Positions 23,403 through 31,125 are shown, counted from the stretch's first letter. The stretch: DNA of 42,517 nucleotides from an uncultured Collinsella sp. (GCA_958450865.1 CAUDNY010000011.1:1-42517), one strand, 5' to 3'. Numbers and translations are program-made. Notes: generated from the sequence alone by a model not told the origin.

Positions 23403-24404
23403 TTAGAGGGCACTCAAGCTGGGAGTCCAGGCGATGGTGGGGGTCGCGCCGTCGAGAACCTCGTTGATAGTAGCGGCCATGCCGGCGAGTAGGCTGTTCT
23501 CGCTTACGGTAAGCGCCTCATAGCCACCAGCACTCATGAGCTCGCGAATTACCACGGCACCTGCCAAGATCACGCCCGCGCGTTTGGGCTGCACGCCTGG
23601 CAGCGCGGCAATGCCTGCAACATCCAGCGTGGACATGCGCTCGATGACGGCCGAAACCTGCTCCATCGAAAGCTCGCGCAGGTGCACAAAGCTCGAATCG
23701 TACGGTTCCAGCTCATGAACGAGCGCCACAAGCGTGGTGACGGTGCCGCCCACCGCGACCAGGCGCTCTGCACGCTCAAAGTCGACAGGCAGGCCCTCAA
23801 AATAGGCAGCGAACTGCTCGCCCGCCCAGTTGGCGGCGGCAGCAAGCTCGCCGTCCGTTGGCGGCAGTGCCGAGAAAAACCGCTCCGTCACACGACGGCA
23901 GCCAATGTCCAGTGAACGCGTGCCCTCCAGCGCAATGACTCCGCGCTCCGGTGCGTACACACCCGTCGCGAGCTCCGTGGATCCACCGCCCGAATCGGCA
24001 ACAATGATGCGCTCGCCAGCAAAGTCGTGCGCCACGCCAAAAAACGTCAGGCGCGCCTCGACCTCGCCCGGAATCACCTGCGGTTCGAGCCCCAGCTCGC
24101 GCAGACCGTCCAGCAGCAGGGCGGCATTGGACGCATCGCGCGCGGCACTCGTGCACGTGGTGCAGATGCACACGGCCCCAAAGGCACGTGCCTCGTCCAC
24201 AAACATGCGGCATGCGGCAAGCACGCGTTCGACCGCCGCCTCGCAAAAGCGGCCCGTCGCGTCGACGCCCTCGCCCAGATCGGTAATCTCGGTATGCTTG
24301 GACGATTCCACGATCGCCCCGGCCTCGACCTGCGCCAGCACCAGTCGCGACGACACCGTTCCCAGGTCGATCGCCGCCACCTTATATCGTTTGCAATCTG
24401 CCAT
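23403..24404 (-). CDS. ppx: Ppx/GppA phosphatase family protein (exopolyphosphatase-like)
   Basis: Actin-fold phosphatase of 333 residues, the short form without a C-terminal HD domain. Landmarks: AAIDLGTVSSRLVLAQV (phosphate 1), VADSGGGSTELATG (phosphate 2), GTRSLDIGCRRVTERFF, VAVGGTVTTL and KRAGVILAGAVVI. Family members hydrolyse polyphosphate or pppGpp; which of these applies cannot be decided from the sequence. It is 20 bp downstream of the divIC-like gene and follows eno and mazG, the order found in Actinobacteria such as Mycobacterium. It is convergent with the tRNA-Leu locus. Confidence 0.88.
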   Translation of the reverse strand: MADCKRYKVAAIDLGTVSSRLVLAQVEAGAIVESSKHTEITDLGEGVDATGRFCEAAVERVLAACRMFVDEARAFGAVCICTTCTSAARDASNAALLLDGLRELGLEPQVIPGEVEARLTFFGVAHDFAGERIIVADSGGGSTELATGVYAPERGVIALEGTRSLDIGCRRVTERFFSALPPTDGELAAAANWAGEQFAAYFEGLPVDFERAERLVAVGGTVTTLVALVHELEPYDSSFVHLRELSMEQVSAVIERMSTLDVAGIAALPGVQPKRAGVILAGAVVIRELMSAGGYEALTVSENSLLAGMAATINEVLDGATPTIAWTPSLSAL

Positions 24405-24424
24405 TGCGGGCTCCCCTCCGGGCG

Positions 24425-25186
24425 CTATTCGCCGCTGGACGCGACCGTCTGGCCCTCGACGCCGTTAAAACCAAACAGCATGTCGAGCGCCTGGATGTAC
24501 CACGGCGCGTCCTTGCCCACCTCTTCGATCTCTTTGGCCACTTCGCTGGCCTTTTTGGCGTTCGAGGACTTTTTGCTCGACGACGAGTCCGAATCGTCAT
24601 CCAAGCCCAGCACGTCAATCTTGGTCTCGCCGGGCATTACCAGCCCCAGGTCCTCGGTCGCCGCATCCTTAATGCCCTCCTCCGAGAGCAGTTTGTCGAC
24701 ACTTTTTTGCAGCTCGTCGTTGTATTGCTGGCGAATCTCGACCTGCTTGGCCAAAATGTCGCTCGAGCGCTTGGCCACATACAGATCGCGCACGGGAAAA
24801 TACAAGCTCACGAGCACCAAGGCAACGACGATACCGATAAACAACCCTCGCTGGGGTCCGTGGGTAAAGTCGTAGATTGCCTTGACCACCGCGTTGTCGT
24901 TGGCGTAGTGCATAAAGTCCGAACCCGAAAGACGGCTCGAGGGCCTGGTCGACTTGTCGTGCGCTTGAGCAGACGGGCGCGATTCGTACGTCGCGCGCGA
25001 CGGACGGTCCGGGCGATGCGTCGACATATTCGTTTGAGCATGGGAGTGCGAGGTGCCCGCCGTGCGATGCGTGGGACGGGCAGCACCCGTATAATCGGGC
25101 CCGCCAAGCTGCACCGAATGCGCACGGCGAGGTGACGGCTCACGCGAACCGGCGGAATAATACCTGTTGTCGTAAATCTGATCCAT
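24425..25186 (-). CDS. Septum formation initiator, FtsB/DivIC family
   Basis: Bitopic membrane protein of 253 residues. A long, hydrophilic, disordered N-terminal part (~1-120, rich in Ser, Arg, His, Pro) is followed by one membrane helix (FIGIVVALVLVSLYFPV, ~135-152) and an extracytoplasmic coiled coil (ILAKQVEIRQQYNDELQKSV), then the conserved region EEGIKDAATEDLGLVMPGE, as in DivIC/FtsB. The C-terminal ~60 residues contain an acidic/serine run (DDDSDSSSSKK) and end near a hydrophobic stretch. Members bridge FtsL and FtsQ in the divisome. The start at 25186 has AAGG upstream. The position between eno and ppx supports the assignment. Confidence 0.85.
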   Translation of the reverse strand: MDQIYDNRYYSAGSREPSPRRAHSVQLGGPDYTGAARPTHRTAGTSHSHAQTNMSTHRPDRPSRATYESRPSAQAHDKSTRPSSRLSGSDFMHYANDNAVVKAIYDFTHGPQRGLFIGIVVALVLVSLYFPVRDLYVAKRSSDILAKQVEIRQQYNDELQKSVDKLLSEEGIKDAATEDLGLVMPGETKIDVLGLDDDSDSSSSKKSSNAKKASEVAKEIEEVGKDAPWYIQALDMLFGFNGVEGQTVASSGE

Positions 25187-25277
25187 GTGCGCCTTGTGCG
25201 GTTGAGGTTTGTTTGCGCTAAGTCCTTTAGTTATAGCACGAGCATGCGCAACGCCTTCGGCAGCCTTTGCTCGACAT

Positions 25278-25309
25278 AAAAAAGGCGCTGAGCCACACGG
25301 CCCAGCGCC
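25278..25309 (-). terminator. Rho-independent terminator of eno
   Basis: GGCGCTGgGCC / GGCtCAGCGCC around a four-base loop, followed on the minus strand by six T. It separates eno from the divIC-like gene. Confidence 0.9.
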
Positions 25310-25372
25310 CAATGGCGGCCATCAGAAGTGGAGCGGAGCCGAGTCAACCCCGCCCCCGCGAGCACCACTTGT

Positions 25373-26662
25373 TTAGCGAATGTTGTAGAACGCGGTCTTG
25401 CCGGCGTAGCGCGCGCTGCCCTCGAGCTCGTCCTCGATGCGGATGAGCTGGTTGTACTTGGCGATACGGTCGCTGCGGCACGGGGCGCCCGACTTGATCT
25501 GGCCGGCGTTGACGCCCACGACCAGGTCGGCGATCGTGGAGTCCTCGGTCTCGCCGGAGCGGTGACTCACGATGCAGGCGTAACCGGCCTCCTTGGCGGT
25601 CTCGATGGCCTCGAGCGACTCGGTGAGCGTACCGATCTGGTTAACCTTGACCAGGATCGCGTTGGCGGCACCCAGCTCGATGCCCTTCTTGAGGCGCTCG
25701 GTGTTGGTGACGAACAGGTCGTCGCCCACCAGCTGCACCTTGTTGCCAATGCGGCGGGTCAGCTCGACCCAGCCGTCCCAGTCCTCCTCGGCCATGCCGT
25801 CCTCGATGGAGATGATGGGATAGGTGTCGACGAGCTTCTCCCAGTAATCGACCATCTGGGCACTCGTGTACTCAACACCCTCGCCCTTGAGCTCGTACAT
25901 GCCGGTTTCGGCGTTGTAGAACTCGGTCGATGCCGGATCCATGGCGTACATGAAGTCGACGCCGGGCTTAAAGCCGGCCTTCTCCACGGCCTTGGTGATG
26001 TACTCGAACGGCTCGGCATTGGTCTTGAGGTTGGGCGCAAAGCCGCCCTCGTCGCCCACGCCGCCGCCCAGGCCCGCCTCGTGCAGCACGCCCTTGAGGG
26101 TGTGGTAGACCTCGGCGCACCAACGCAGGCCCTCGGCAAAGCTCGGGGCGCCCACCGGCATGATCATGAACTCCTGGAAGTCGACGTTGTTGTCGGCATG
26201 CACGCCGCCGTTGAGGATGTTCATCATAGGCGTGGGCAACTGATGGGCGTTGACGCCGCCCAGGTACTGGTACAGTGAAAGACCCGCCGACTCGGCAGCG
26301 GCGCGGGCGACGGCCAGCGACACGCCCAGAATGGCGTTAGCGCCGAGCTTGGTCTTGTTGGGGGTACCGTCCGCGGCGATTAGCGCGGCATCGACGGCGC
26401 GCTGATCGAAGGCATCGAGGCCTACGACGGCATCGGCGCACTCATTGTTGACGTGCTCGACGGCCTGCGAAACACCCTTGCCCAGGTAGCGGCCCTTGTC
26501 GCCGTCGCGCAGCTCGCAGGCCTCAAAGGCGCCGGTCGAAGCGCCCGAAGGCACCATCGCGCGGCCGAAGCTGCCGTCCTCGAGCACGACCTCGACCTCG
26601 ACGGTGGGGTTGCCGCGACTGTCGAGCACCTCGCGACCGTAGACGTCCAAAATATCGCTCAT
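25373..26662 (-). CDS. eno: Enolase
   Basis: Converts 2-phosphoglycerate to phosphoenolpyruvate in glycolysis. 429 residues, normal length. Conserved blocks in order: REVLDSRGNPTVEVE, VPSGASTGAFEA (mobile loops), PTPMMNILNGG, GDEGGFAP, ISIEDGMAEEDW, GDDLFVTN, LVKVNQIGTLTE (catalytic Lys), VSHRSGETEDS and GQIKSGAPCRSDRIAKYNQL (second Lys). GGGAGA precedes the ATG. It has its own terminator, and its upstream region holds two copies of a GGCTAACTTA motif. It stands between mazG and divIC/ppx on the same strand. Confidence 0.98.
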   Translation of the reverse strand: MSDILDVYGREVLDSRGNPTVEVEVVLEDGSFGRAMVPSGASTGAFEACELRDGDKGRYLGKGVSQAVEHVNNECADAVVGLDAFDQRAVDAALIAADGTPNKTKLGANAILGVSLAVARAAAESAGLSLYQYLGGVNAHQLPTPMMNILNGGVHADNNVDFQEFMIMPVGAPSFAEGLRWCAEVYHTLKGVLHEAGLGGGVGDEGGFAPNLKTNAEPFEYITKAVEKAGFKPGVDFMYAMDPASTEFYNAETGMYELKGEGVEYTSAQMVDYWEKLVDTYPIISIEDGMAEEDWDGWVELTRRIGNKVQLVGDDLFVTNTERLKKGIELGAANAILVKVNQIGTLTESLEAIETAKEAGYACIVSHRSGETEDSTIADLVVGVNAGQIKSGAPCRSDRIAKYNQLIRIEDELEGSARYAGKTAFYNIR

Positions 26663-26732
26663 GTTGTCTCCCTCTCACTTGGAAACGTAATGGATGCAAG
26701 CGACCGGCTGACCGTGCACCGTCGGTGTGCCT

Positions 26733-26780
26733 CCGTAAGTTAGCCATGTCGCACTTTTTGCATTATGCCCTAAGTTAGCC
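26733..26780 (-). promoter_or_regulatory. Directly repeated motif upstream of eno
   Basis: On the minus strand GGCTAACTTA-n-GG occurs twice (26768-26780 and 26733-26745), 12 of 13 bases identical and 35 bp apart. CATAAT, a possible -10 box, lies between the copies. Could be regulator sites or repeated promoter parts. Confidence 0.4.
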
Positions 26781-26803
26781 GAGGGATACACTTGTATTTC
26801 GAA

Positions 26804-26847
26804 AAATTTAGCGGGAACGATGGGGCGTGTCAGCCCGTCGTTCCCGC
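26804..26847 (-). terminator. Terminator of mazG
   Basis: GCGGGAACGA (26811-26820) pairs with TCGTTCCCGC (26838-26847); the minus-strand transcript continues into TAAATTTTT. Confidence 0.85.
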
Positions 26848-26851
26848 AGTC

Positions 26852-27712
26852 TTACTCCTCCGCCTTGGCGGCGTCCCACAGGTCGTTGAGGCCGTGGGTC
26901 GAAAGCTCAGCCAGATCCACATGGGCGTTGGCCGCCATCTGCTCCATCGCGGCCCAGCGGCGGCGGAACTTGGCCGTGCTCGCGCGCAGGGCGCTCTCGG
27001 CATCGATGCCCTCCTTGCGCGCAACGTTGACCAGGGCAAAGAGCAGGTCGCCAAACTCCATCTCGCGCTCGGGCGAGCCGGGAGCCTCGGCCTCAAACTC
27101 GGTGCGCTCCTCGGCAACCTCGTCCCATACGTCCTGGACCGTCTCCCACTCAAAGCCCACGGCCGCTGCCTTGCGCGACACCTTCTGGGCCTGCATCAGC
27201 GCCGGCAGATGCGTGGGCACGCCGTCGAGCAGACCCTCGGGCGCAGCCTCACCTGCTGCCACGGCCTTGCCCTTGGCAGCCTTCTCGGCAAGCTTGACCT
27301 CGTCCCAGATCTTGAGCACCTCGTCGGAGCTGTCGGCATCCACATCGCCAAACACGTGTGGGTGGCGGCGGATGAGCTTGGCGTCGATATCGCGTGCCAC
27401 ATCGGCCAGCGTAAACTCGCCGGCGTCCGCCGCAATCTGCGCATGCAGCACGACCTGCATGAGCACGTCGCCGAGTTCCTCGCGCAGATGCGCCACGTCG
27501 TCCGCCTCGATGCAATCGAGCGCCTCGTAGGCTTCCTCGATCATGTTCTTGCCGATGCTCTGATGCGTCTGCTCGCGGTCCCATGGGCAGCCATCGGGCT
27601 GACGCAGACGCCAGATGGTCTGCACCAGATGCTGCAGCTCGGCCGACGCGTCAACCAGCGTGGACAGGTCGCGCGAGCCCCGGGCATTTTGCTGAGCCAT
27701 GTGCTGCGCCAT
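26852..27712 (-). CDS. mazG: Nucleoside triphosphate pyrophosphohydrolase MazG
   Basis: House-cleaning enzyme that hydrolyses (d)NTPs to monophosphates and pyrophosphate. 286 residues with two MazG modules. The first has GCPWDREQTHQSI, EEAYEALDCIE and LREELGDVLMQVVLH (metal-binding E-E-x-x-E ... E-x-x-D). The second has VGFEWETVQDVWDEVAEE and EFGDLLFALVNVAR. The segment KAAKGKAVAAGEAAPEG in between is Ala/Lys-rich. The ATG at 27712 begins two bases after the yfcE-like stop codon, with GGAGGA inside that gene; a second ATG at 27700 is possible. Confidence 0.95.
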   Translation of the reverse strand: MAQHMAQQNARGSRDLSTLVDASAELQHLVQTIWRLRQPDGCPWDREQTHQSIGKNMIEEAYEALDCIEADDVAHLREELGDVLMQVVLHAQIAADAGEFTLADVARDIDAKLIRRHPHVFGDVDADSSDEVLKIWDEVKLAEKAAKGKAVAAGEAAPEGLLDGVPTHLPALMQAQKVSRKAAAVGFEWETVQDVWDEVAEERTEFEAEAPGSPEREMEFGDLLFALVNVARKEGIDAESALRASTAKFRRRWAAMEQMAANAHVDLAELSTHGLNDLWDAAKAEE

Positions 27713-27714
27713 GG

Positions 27715-28263
27715 TTATTCCTCCTCCATGACCACGTGACGGAACGCGCCGCCCTCGTAGATGCCGTAGCTGTGCGTACCGTCCTTGGGAATGCTCACGC
27801 TGCCGGGGTTGAAGAGCCACAGGCCCGGGTGCGCGGCGCTTTCCTCGTCAACCTTGATGTGTGTGTGGCCGTAGACGAGCGCGGAGCCCTCGGGCAGCGC
27901 GGGCGCGTGGTCGACGCTGTTGTGCATGCCGGCGCCAAAGACGTGGCCGTGTGTCAGAAACAGCTCGCGGCCGCCCTCGTCGAACAGTATGGCGTAGTCG
28001 GCCATGACGGGGAAGTCGAGGACCATCTGGTCGACCTCGGCGTCGCAGTTGCCGCGTACCGCGATGATGCGGTCGGCCAGGGCGTTGAGCAGTGGAATCA
28101 CGCGCTTGGGGGCGTAGTCGCGCGGCAGGTCGTTGCGCGGGCCGTGGTAGAGCAGGTCGCCCAGCAGCACGATGCGGTCGGGCTGCTCGGATTCGATGGC
28201 GGAGCAGAGGCGCTCGGTCCAGTATGCCGAGCCGTGGATATCGGAGGCGATGAGGTATTTCAT
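27715..28263 (-). CDS. YfcE/MJ0936-type phosphodiesterase
   Basis: Small calcineurin-like phosphoesterase of 182 residues, the length of YfcE. All metal motifs are present: SDIHGS, GDLLYHGPRN, RGNCD, THGHVFG, YGHTH and NPGSVSIPK. Family members hydrolyse model phosphodiesters; the natural substrate is unknown. GAAAGGA precedes the ATG. It is translationally close-coupled to mazG, and the larC-like gene lies 70 bp upstream on the same strand. Confidence 0.92.
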   Translation of the reverse strand: MKYLIASDIHGSAYWTERLCSAIESEQPDRIVLLGDLLYHGPRNDLPRDYAPKRVIPLLNALADRIIAVRGNCDAEVDQMVLDFPVMADYAILFDEGGRELFLTHGHVFGAGMHNSVDHAPALPEGSALVYGHTHIKVDEESAAHPGLWLFNPGSVSIPKDGTHSYGIYEGGAFRHVVMEEE

Positions 28264-28333
28264 GGTGGTCCTTTCGGGTGGGGTTGATGGGGCTGAATAC
28301 GGGGTCCGGCGGATGTGGGGCCCATCTACCGTG

Positions 28334-28819
28334 TTACTCGAATCGCAGCGCCACGCTCTGGGCCGCCTGCATCACGCGCTGGAGCGGCACGTTGTGCTCA
28401 CAGGCAAGACGGGCGCAATCCTCGTACTCGGGAGCCGCGCGCTCGCTGCCGTCGGGCAGGGTGGCTACTTTGACGGCCACCTCTCCCCAAGGCGTCGCCA
28501 CCTGCTCAAAGCGGCGTGGCAGGCAGACGCGTTCCATCACCTGGCGTCGGATACCGTTGGTCGTGGTTTCCAAAAAGATGATTGTCTGCAGACGGTCAAT
28601 GTCCTCGCGGGCGCAGATCACCTGCAGCTGCCAGCCGGGGCGGCCCTTCTTGCAGTAAAGGGGCAGCCAGTGCGCCTCGCGTGCGCCTGCCTCGCGCAGG
28701 CGGTCCGCGGCATAGGCGAGTACCTCGGGCGACGCATCGTCGATGTCGCACTCCAGCTTGACGATGGTCTCGGGCGCATCGGTCTCGCGGGACAGCGAAG
28801 ATGTACTTCCACGTTGCAT
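28334..28819 (-). CDS. Stand-alone LarC C-terminal-like protein (nickel-pincer cofactor family)
   Basis: A 161-residue protein matching only the C-terminal (LarC2) half of LarC, the CTP-dependent nickel insertase that completes the lactate racemase cofactor. Evidence: LECDIDDASPEVLAYAADRL, GAREAHWLPLYCKKGRPGWQL (compare the family pattern NIDDM-PE ... KK-RPG), TTNGIRRQVMERVCL and the EY motif near the end. The LarC1 half, larB, larE and larA are not in the window. AAAGGA lies ten bases before the ATG at 28819. It may be expressed with the yfcE and mazG genes. Whether it acts with a distant LarC1 or alone is open. Confidence 0.78.
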   Translation of the reverse strand: MQRGSTSSLSRETDAPETIVKLECDIDDASPEVLAYAADRLREAGAREAHWLPLYCKKGRPGWQLQVICAREDIDRLQTIIFLETTTNGIRRQVMERVCLPRRFEQVATPWGEVAVKVATLPDGSERAAPEYEDCARLACEHNVPLQRVMQAAQSVALRFE

Positions 28820-29126
28820 ACGGTCCGGATCCTTTCTGCACGGGCTCGTTTTATTCACCCAAACGCTAGCACATCGGACGTGGCACAGGCGTGACTTTCG
28901 TCCGTCGCCACCCTCGCTCCTATTCAAACGTGTACGTCAGCCTCCAAACAGGTCATTTTTTGTCGGTTTTGGAGGCTGACGTACATGTTTTGGAGCGGGG
29001 CCGATGCTGCGTGGCGACCCTCGCACGCAACCCACCTTTCCAGTCGATTTCGGCCCCAGCGCGCTCGTCGCATCGGGGTCCGCGCCATTACAATGGAGCG
29101 GATTCACCAAATGCAAAGGAGTCGCC
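28820..29126. other. 307-bp divergent intergenic region
   Basis: Between the larC-like gene and hisJ. It contains the near-perfect inverted repeat at 28926-28990 and a possible -10 box TACAAT at 29089-29094 for hisJ. No gene is seen. Confidence 0.6.
28926..28990. repeat. 23-bp inverted repeat (palindromic element)
   Basis: Arms 28926-28948 and 28968-28990 are complementary at 22 of 23 positions; the core arm is GTACGTCAGCCTCCAAA. The loop is 19 bases with a T run. Not related in sequence to the other palindromes here. Confidence 0.9.
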
Positions 29127-30038
29127 ATGCCCGCCTGCCCGCTGGTCGATTGCCACACCCATACCTCGTTTTCGGACGGCCATGCCACGTTTGAGGACAA
29201 CGTCCGCGCTGCTGCCGCCGCCGGATGCCGCGTCATGGTCTCGACCGACCACCTCACCCTGCCCGCCAGCATGGATGCTAACTGCGAGGTGCAAGTCGTC
29301 GAGGGCGACTTGCCAGCACATCGTCTGGCCTTTGAGGACGCCCGCAAGCTCGCCGCGCAGATTGCGCCGGAGCTCGCCTTTATCTACGGTTTTGAATGCG
29401 ATTGGTACAAAGGTTGCGAGCCTTTGGTTGAGCGCTGGTCCGCGGGTGCCATTGTGCGCTTGGGCAGCGTGCACTGGATTGGCGACCCCGGCGATATCAT
29501 GGCCGGTGCCGCGGGTACGGCGGGAACGGAAAACATCGCTCGCCCCGATGCGCCCGATTCCCTTTGCGGTTGGATCGACGATGACACCAACCTACACGTT
29601 TGGGAAAACCTGGGGGTACGCGGTGTGTGGGAGCGCTACGTCGACGACTGGTGCCGTGCTTGCGAAAGCTCACTCAACTTTGACGTGATGGCCCATCCCG
29701 ACCTGGTCATGCGCTTTTCGAAGGAAGGCTTTGCGCCCGATTTTGACCCGGCGCCGTTTTGGCAGCAGATGGCCGAATGCGCCCACGATACGGGTCGCCG
29801 CGTTGAGGTCTCGACCGCCGCACCGCGCAAGGGCCTCGACGACTACTATCCCGCGACCGGGCTGTTGCGTTGCTTCGCCCACGCCGAGGTGCCGATTACT
29901 TTTGGCTCGGACGCACACCGCGCCTGCGATATCTGCTGGAACATCCGCGAGGCCCAGGCCCACGCCTACGACTGCGGTTATCGAACCTTCGATATCCCCC
30001 ACCCCACCGGCGAATGGGAGTCCACGCCCCTCACCTAG
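29127..30038 (+). CDS. hisJ: PHP-type histidinol-phosphatase (HisJ/HisK family)
   Basis: PHP-domain phosphatase of 303 residues that would convert L-histidinol phosphate to histidinol. All metal ligands are visible: DCHTHTSFSDG, STDH, YGFECDW, GSVHWI, VMAHPDL and GSDAH. CAAAGGAG precedes the ATG at 29127. The his cluster alongside contains a monofunctional HisB without a phosphatase domain, so a separate phosphatase is needed and this gene, converging on hisE, fits. A related PHP phosphatase activity cannot be fully excluded. Confidence 0.85.
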   Translation: MPACPLVDCHTHTSFSDGHATFEDNVRAAAAAGCRVMVSTDHLTLPASMDANCEVQVVEGDLPAHRLAFEDARKLAAQIAPELAFIYGFECDWYKGCEPLVERWSAGAIVRLGSVHWIGDPGDIMAGAAGTAGTENIARPDAPDSLCGWIDDDTNLHVWENLGVRGVWERYVDDWCRACESSLNFDVMAHPDLVMRFSKEGFAPDFDPAPFWQQMAECAHDTGRRVEVSTAAPRKGLDDYYPATGLLRCFAHAEVPITFGSDAHRACDICWNIREAQAHAYDCGYRTFDIPHPTGEWESTPLT

Positions 30039-30052
30039 ACATCCCTTCATGA

Positions 30053-30117
30053 GTTGCGGTGAAATAGTTCCTGTTTATGGCCCTAAGACCGTCAAACAAG
30101 AACTATTCCACCGCAAC
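30053..30117. repeat. 18-bp inverted repeat between hisJ and hisE
   Basis: GTTGCGGTGAAATAGTTC (30053-30070) and GAACTATTCCACCGCAAC (30100-30117), 17 of 18 complementary, with a short GTTT/AAAC extension inside. It lies in the convergent 3' region and may act as a structural 3' end, although T tracts are short. Confidence 0.9.
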
Positions 30118-30140
30118 TTCTATTTCATTGGCAACTCCCG

Positions 30141-30190
30141 AAAGACTGTCCCTAACGACTAGTCGTTTAAGAACGTCCCCAATGACTAGT
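30141..30190. repeat. Dispersed palindromic repeat, copy 3, overlapping the hisE stop codon
   Basis: Contains the perfect palindrome AACGACTAGTCGTT (30154-30167), GACTGTCCC and GAACGTCCCC arms and a second ACTAGT at 30185-30190. The hisE stop codon (30186-30188) lies within that last ACTAGT. Same family as 13826-13862. Confidence 0.75.
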
Positions 30191-30503
30191 GGCGGCGAGC
30201 GTTGAGTTCGCCGGCCAGTTCGTCGAGGGTAATACCGTAGCGTTCGAGCGTTACGAGCAGATGGTAGACCAGGTCGCCGGCCTCGTAGCGGATGTGGTCG
30301 TGGTCGTTGTCCTTGCAGGCCATGATGACCTCGCTCGCCTCCTCGGCAAGCTTCTTGAGCAGTTCGTCCTCGACGTCGGTCAGCAGACGGGCGGTATAGC
30401 TCTCCTCCGGCGACGCATCGCGACGACCGTGAATCACCTCGGCCAGTCCCGTCAGCGTCTCGCCGATATTTCCCGGCCGCACGTTAGCTGTTCTGACTCC
30501 CAT
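30186..30503 (-). CDS. hisE: Phosphoribosyl-ATP pyrophosphatase HisE
   Basis: Second step of histidine synthesis: hydrolysis of PR-ATP to PR-AMP. 105 residues, the usual size of a stand-alone HisE (all-alpha MazG-like fold), with KLAEEASEVIMACKD and YEAGDLVYHLLVTLERYG as metal-binding helices. GAGAGGAA precedes the ATG. Last gene of the his operon, 15 bp after the 75-residue unknown gene. Its stop codon is part of a palindromic repeat. Confidence 0.96.
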   Translation of the reverse strand: MGVRTANVRPGNIGETLTGLAEVIHGRRDASPEESYTARLLTDVEDELLKKLAEEASEVIMACKDNDHDHIRYEAGDLVYHLLVTLERYGITLDELAGELNARRH

Positions 30504-30518
30504 GGTTATTTCCTCTCG

Positions 30519-30746
30519 CTACTGCAGCGTAAAGTAGGTACCGGTCTCATCGAACCGAGGCTTTGCGCCCTTTTTCTCAAAGAACTCGACGATGACGGCA
30601 TGGGCCCCATCGAGCCTTTCCTTCTCGGCCTCGAGCCAAAGCGACTGCGCCCCGCAGGCATCAGTCAGGTGCACGCGGCATGGCACGCCCGCGCGGAGGA
30701 GCTCGGTGTTGCAGTCGGCGACCTCGAACGGCGTCACAACTTTCAT
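30519..30746 (-). CDS. Small protein of unknown function within the his operon
   Basis: A 75-residue soluble protein, MKVVTPFEVADCNTELLRAG..., with a central HLTDACGAQSLWLEAEKE and the end RFDETGTYFTLQ. Its start codon overlaps the hisI stop codon (ATGA), and hisE begins 15 bp after it, so it is tightly embedded and very probably translated. I cannot assign it to a histidine enzyme. It might be a small regulator or stabiliser, or an unrelated passenger. Confidence 0.75.
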   Translation of the reverse strand: MKVVTPFEVADCNTELLRAGVPCRVHLTDACGAQSLWLEAEKERLDGAHAVIVEFFEKKGAKPRFDETGTYFTLQ

Positions 30747-31084
30747 CGCACTCCCCCTTCCACGCGCTTAAAGAAGCAGGTACGGTTGCCGGTGTGGCAG
30801 GCCGGGCCTGGCGAGTCGACCTTGACCAGCAGCGTATCGCTATCGCAGTCGGCCCAGAGCTCCTTGACCTCCTGCATGTTGCCGCTCGTCGCGCCCTTGT
30901 TCCAGAGCTCCTGACGGCTGCGGCTCCAAAACCACGTGGTCCCGGTCTTGAGCGTCAGCCCCACCGACTCCTCGTTCATCCAAGCAACCATAAGAACCTC
31001 GCCGGTGTCATACTGCTGAACCACACAAGGAATCAGCCCGCGGGCGTCGTACGTAAGCTTTGAAGGATCGGTTATCTCTTCCAT
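30743..31084 (-). CDS. hisI: Phosphoribosyl-AMP cyclohydrolase HisI
   Basis: Third step of histidine synthesis: opens the adenine ring of PR-AMP. 113 residues, stand-alone form. Metal and active-site residues lie in VAWMNEESVGLTLKTG, FWSRSRQELWNKG, the Asp cluster WADCDSDTLLV and the zinc Cys motif ACHTGNRTCFF. GGGGAG precedes the ATG at 31084; the upstream in-frame ATG at 31108 adds only MGFKLGRK. Separated from hisF by 141 bp that hold a palindromic element. Confidence 0.97.
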   Translation of the reverse strand: MEEITDPSKLTYDARGLIPCVVQQYDTGEVLMVAWMNEESVGLTLKTGTTWFWSRSRQELWNKGATSGNMQEVKELWADCDSDTLLVKVDSPGPACHTGNRTCFFKRVEGGVR

Positions 31085-31125
31085 TTTTCTCCCCAATTTA
31101 AATCCCACAGGTCGGCGAGGGCTGT

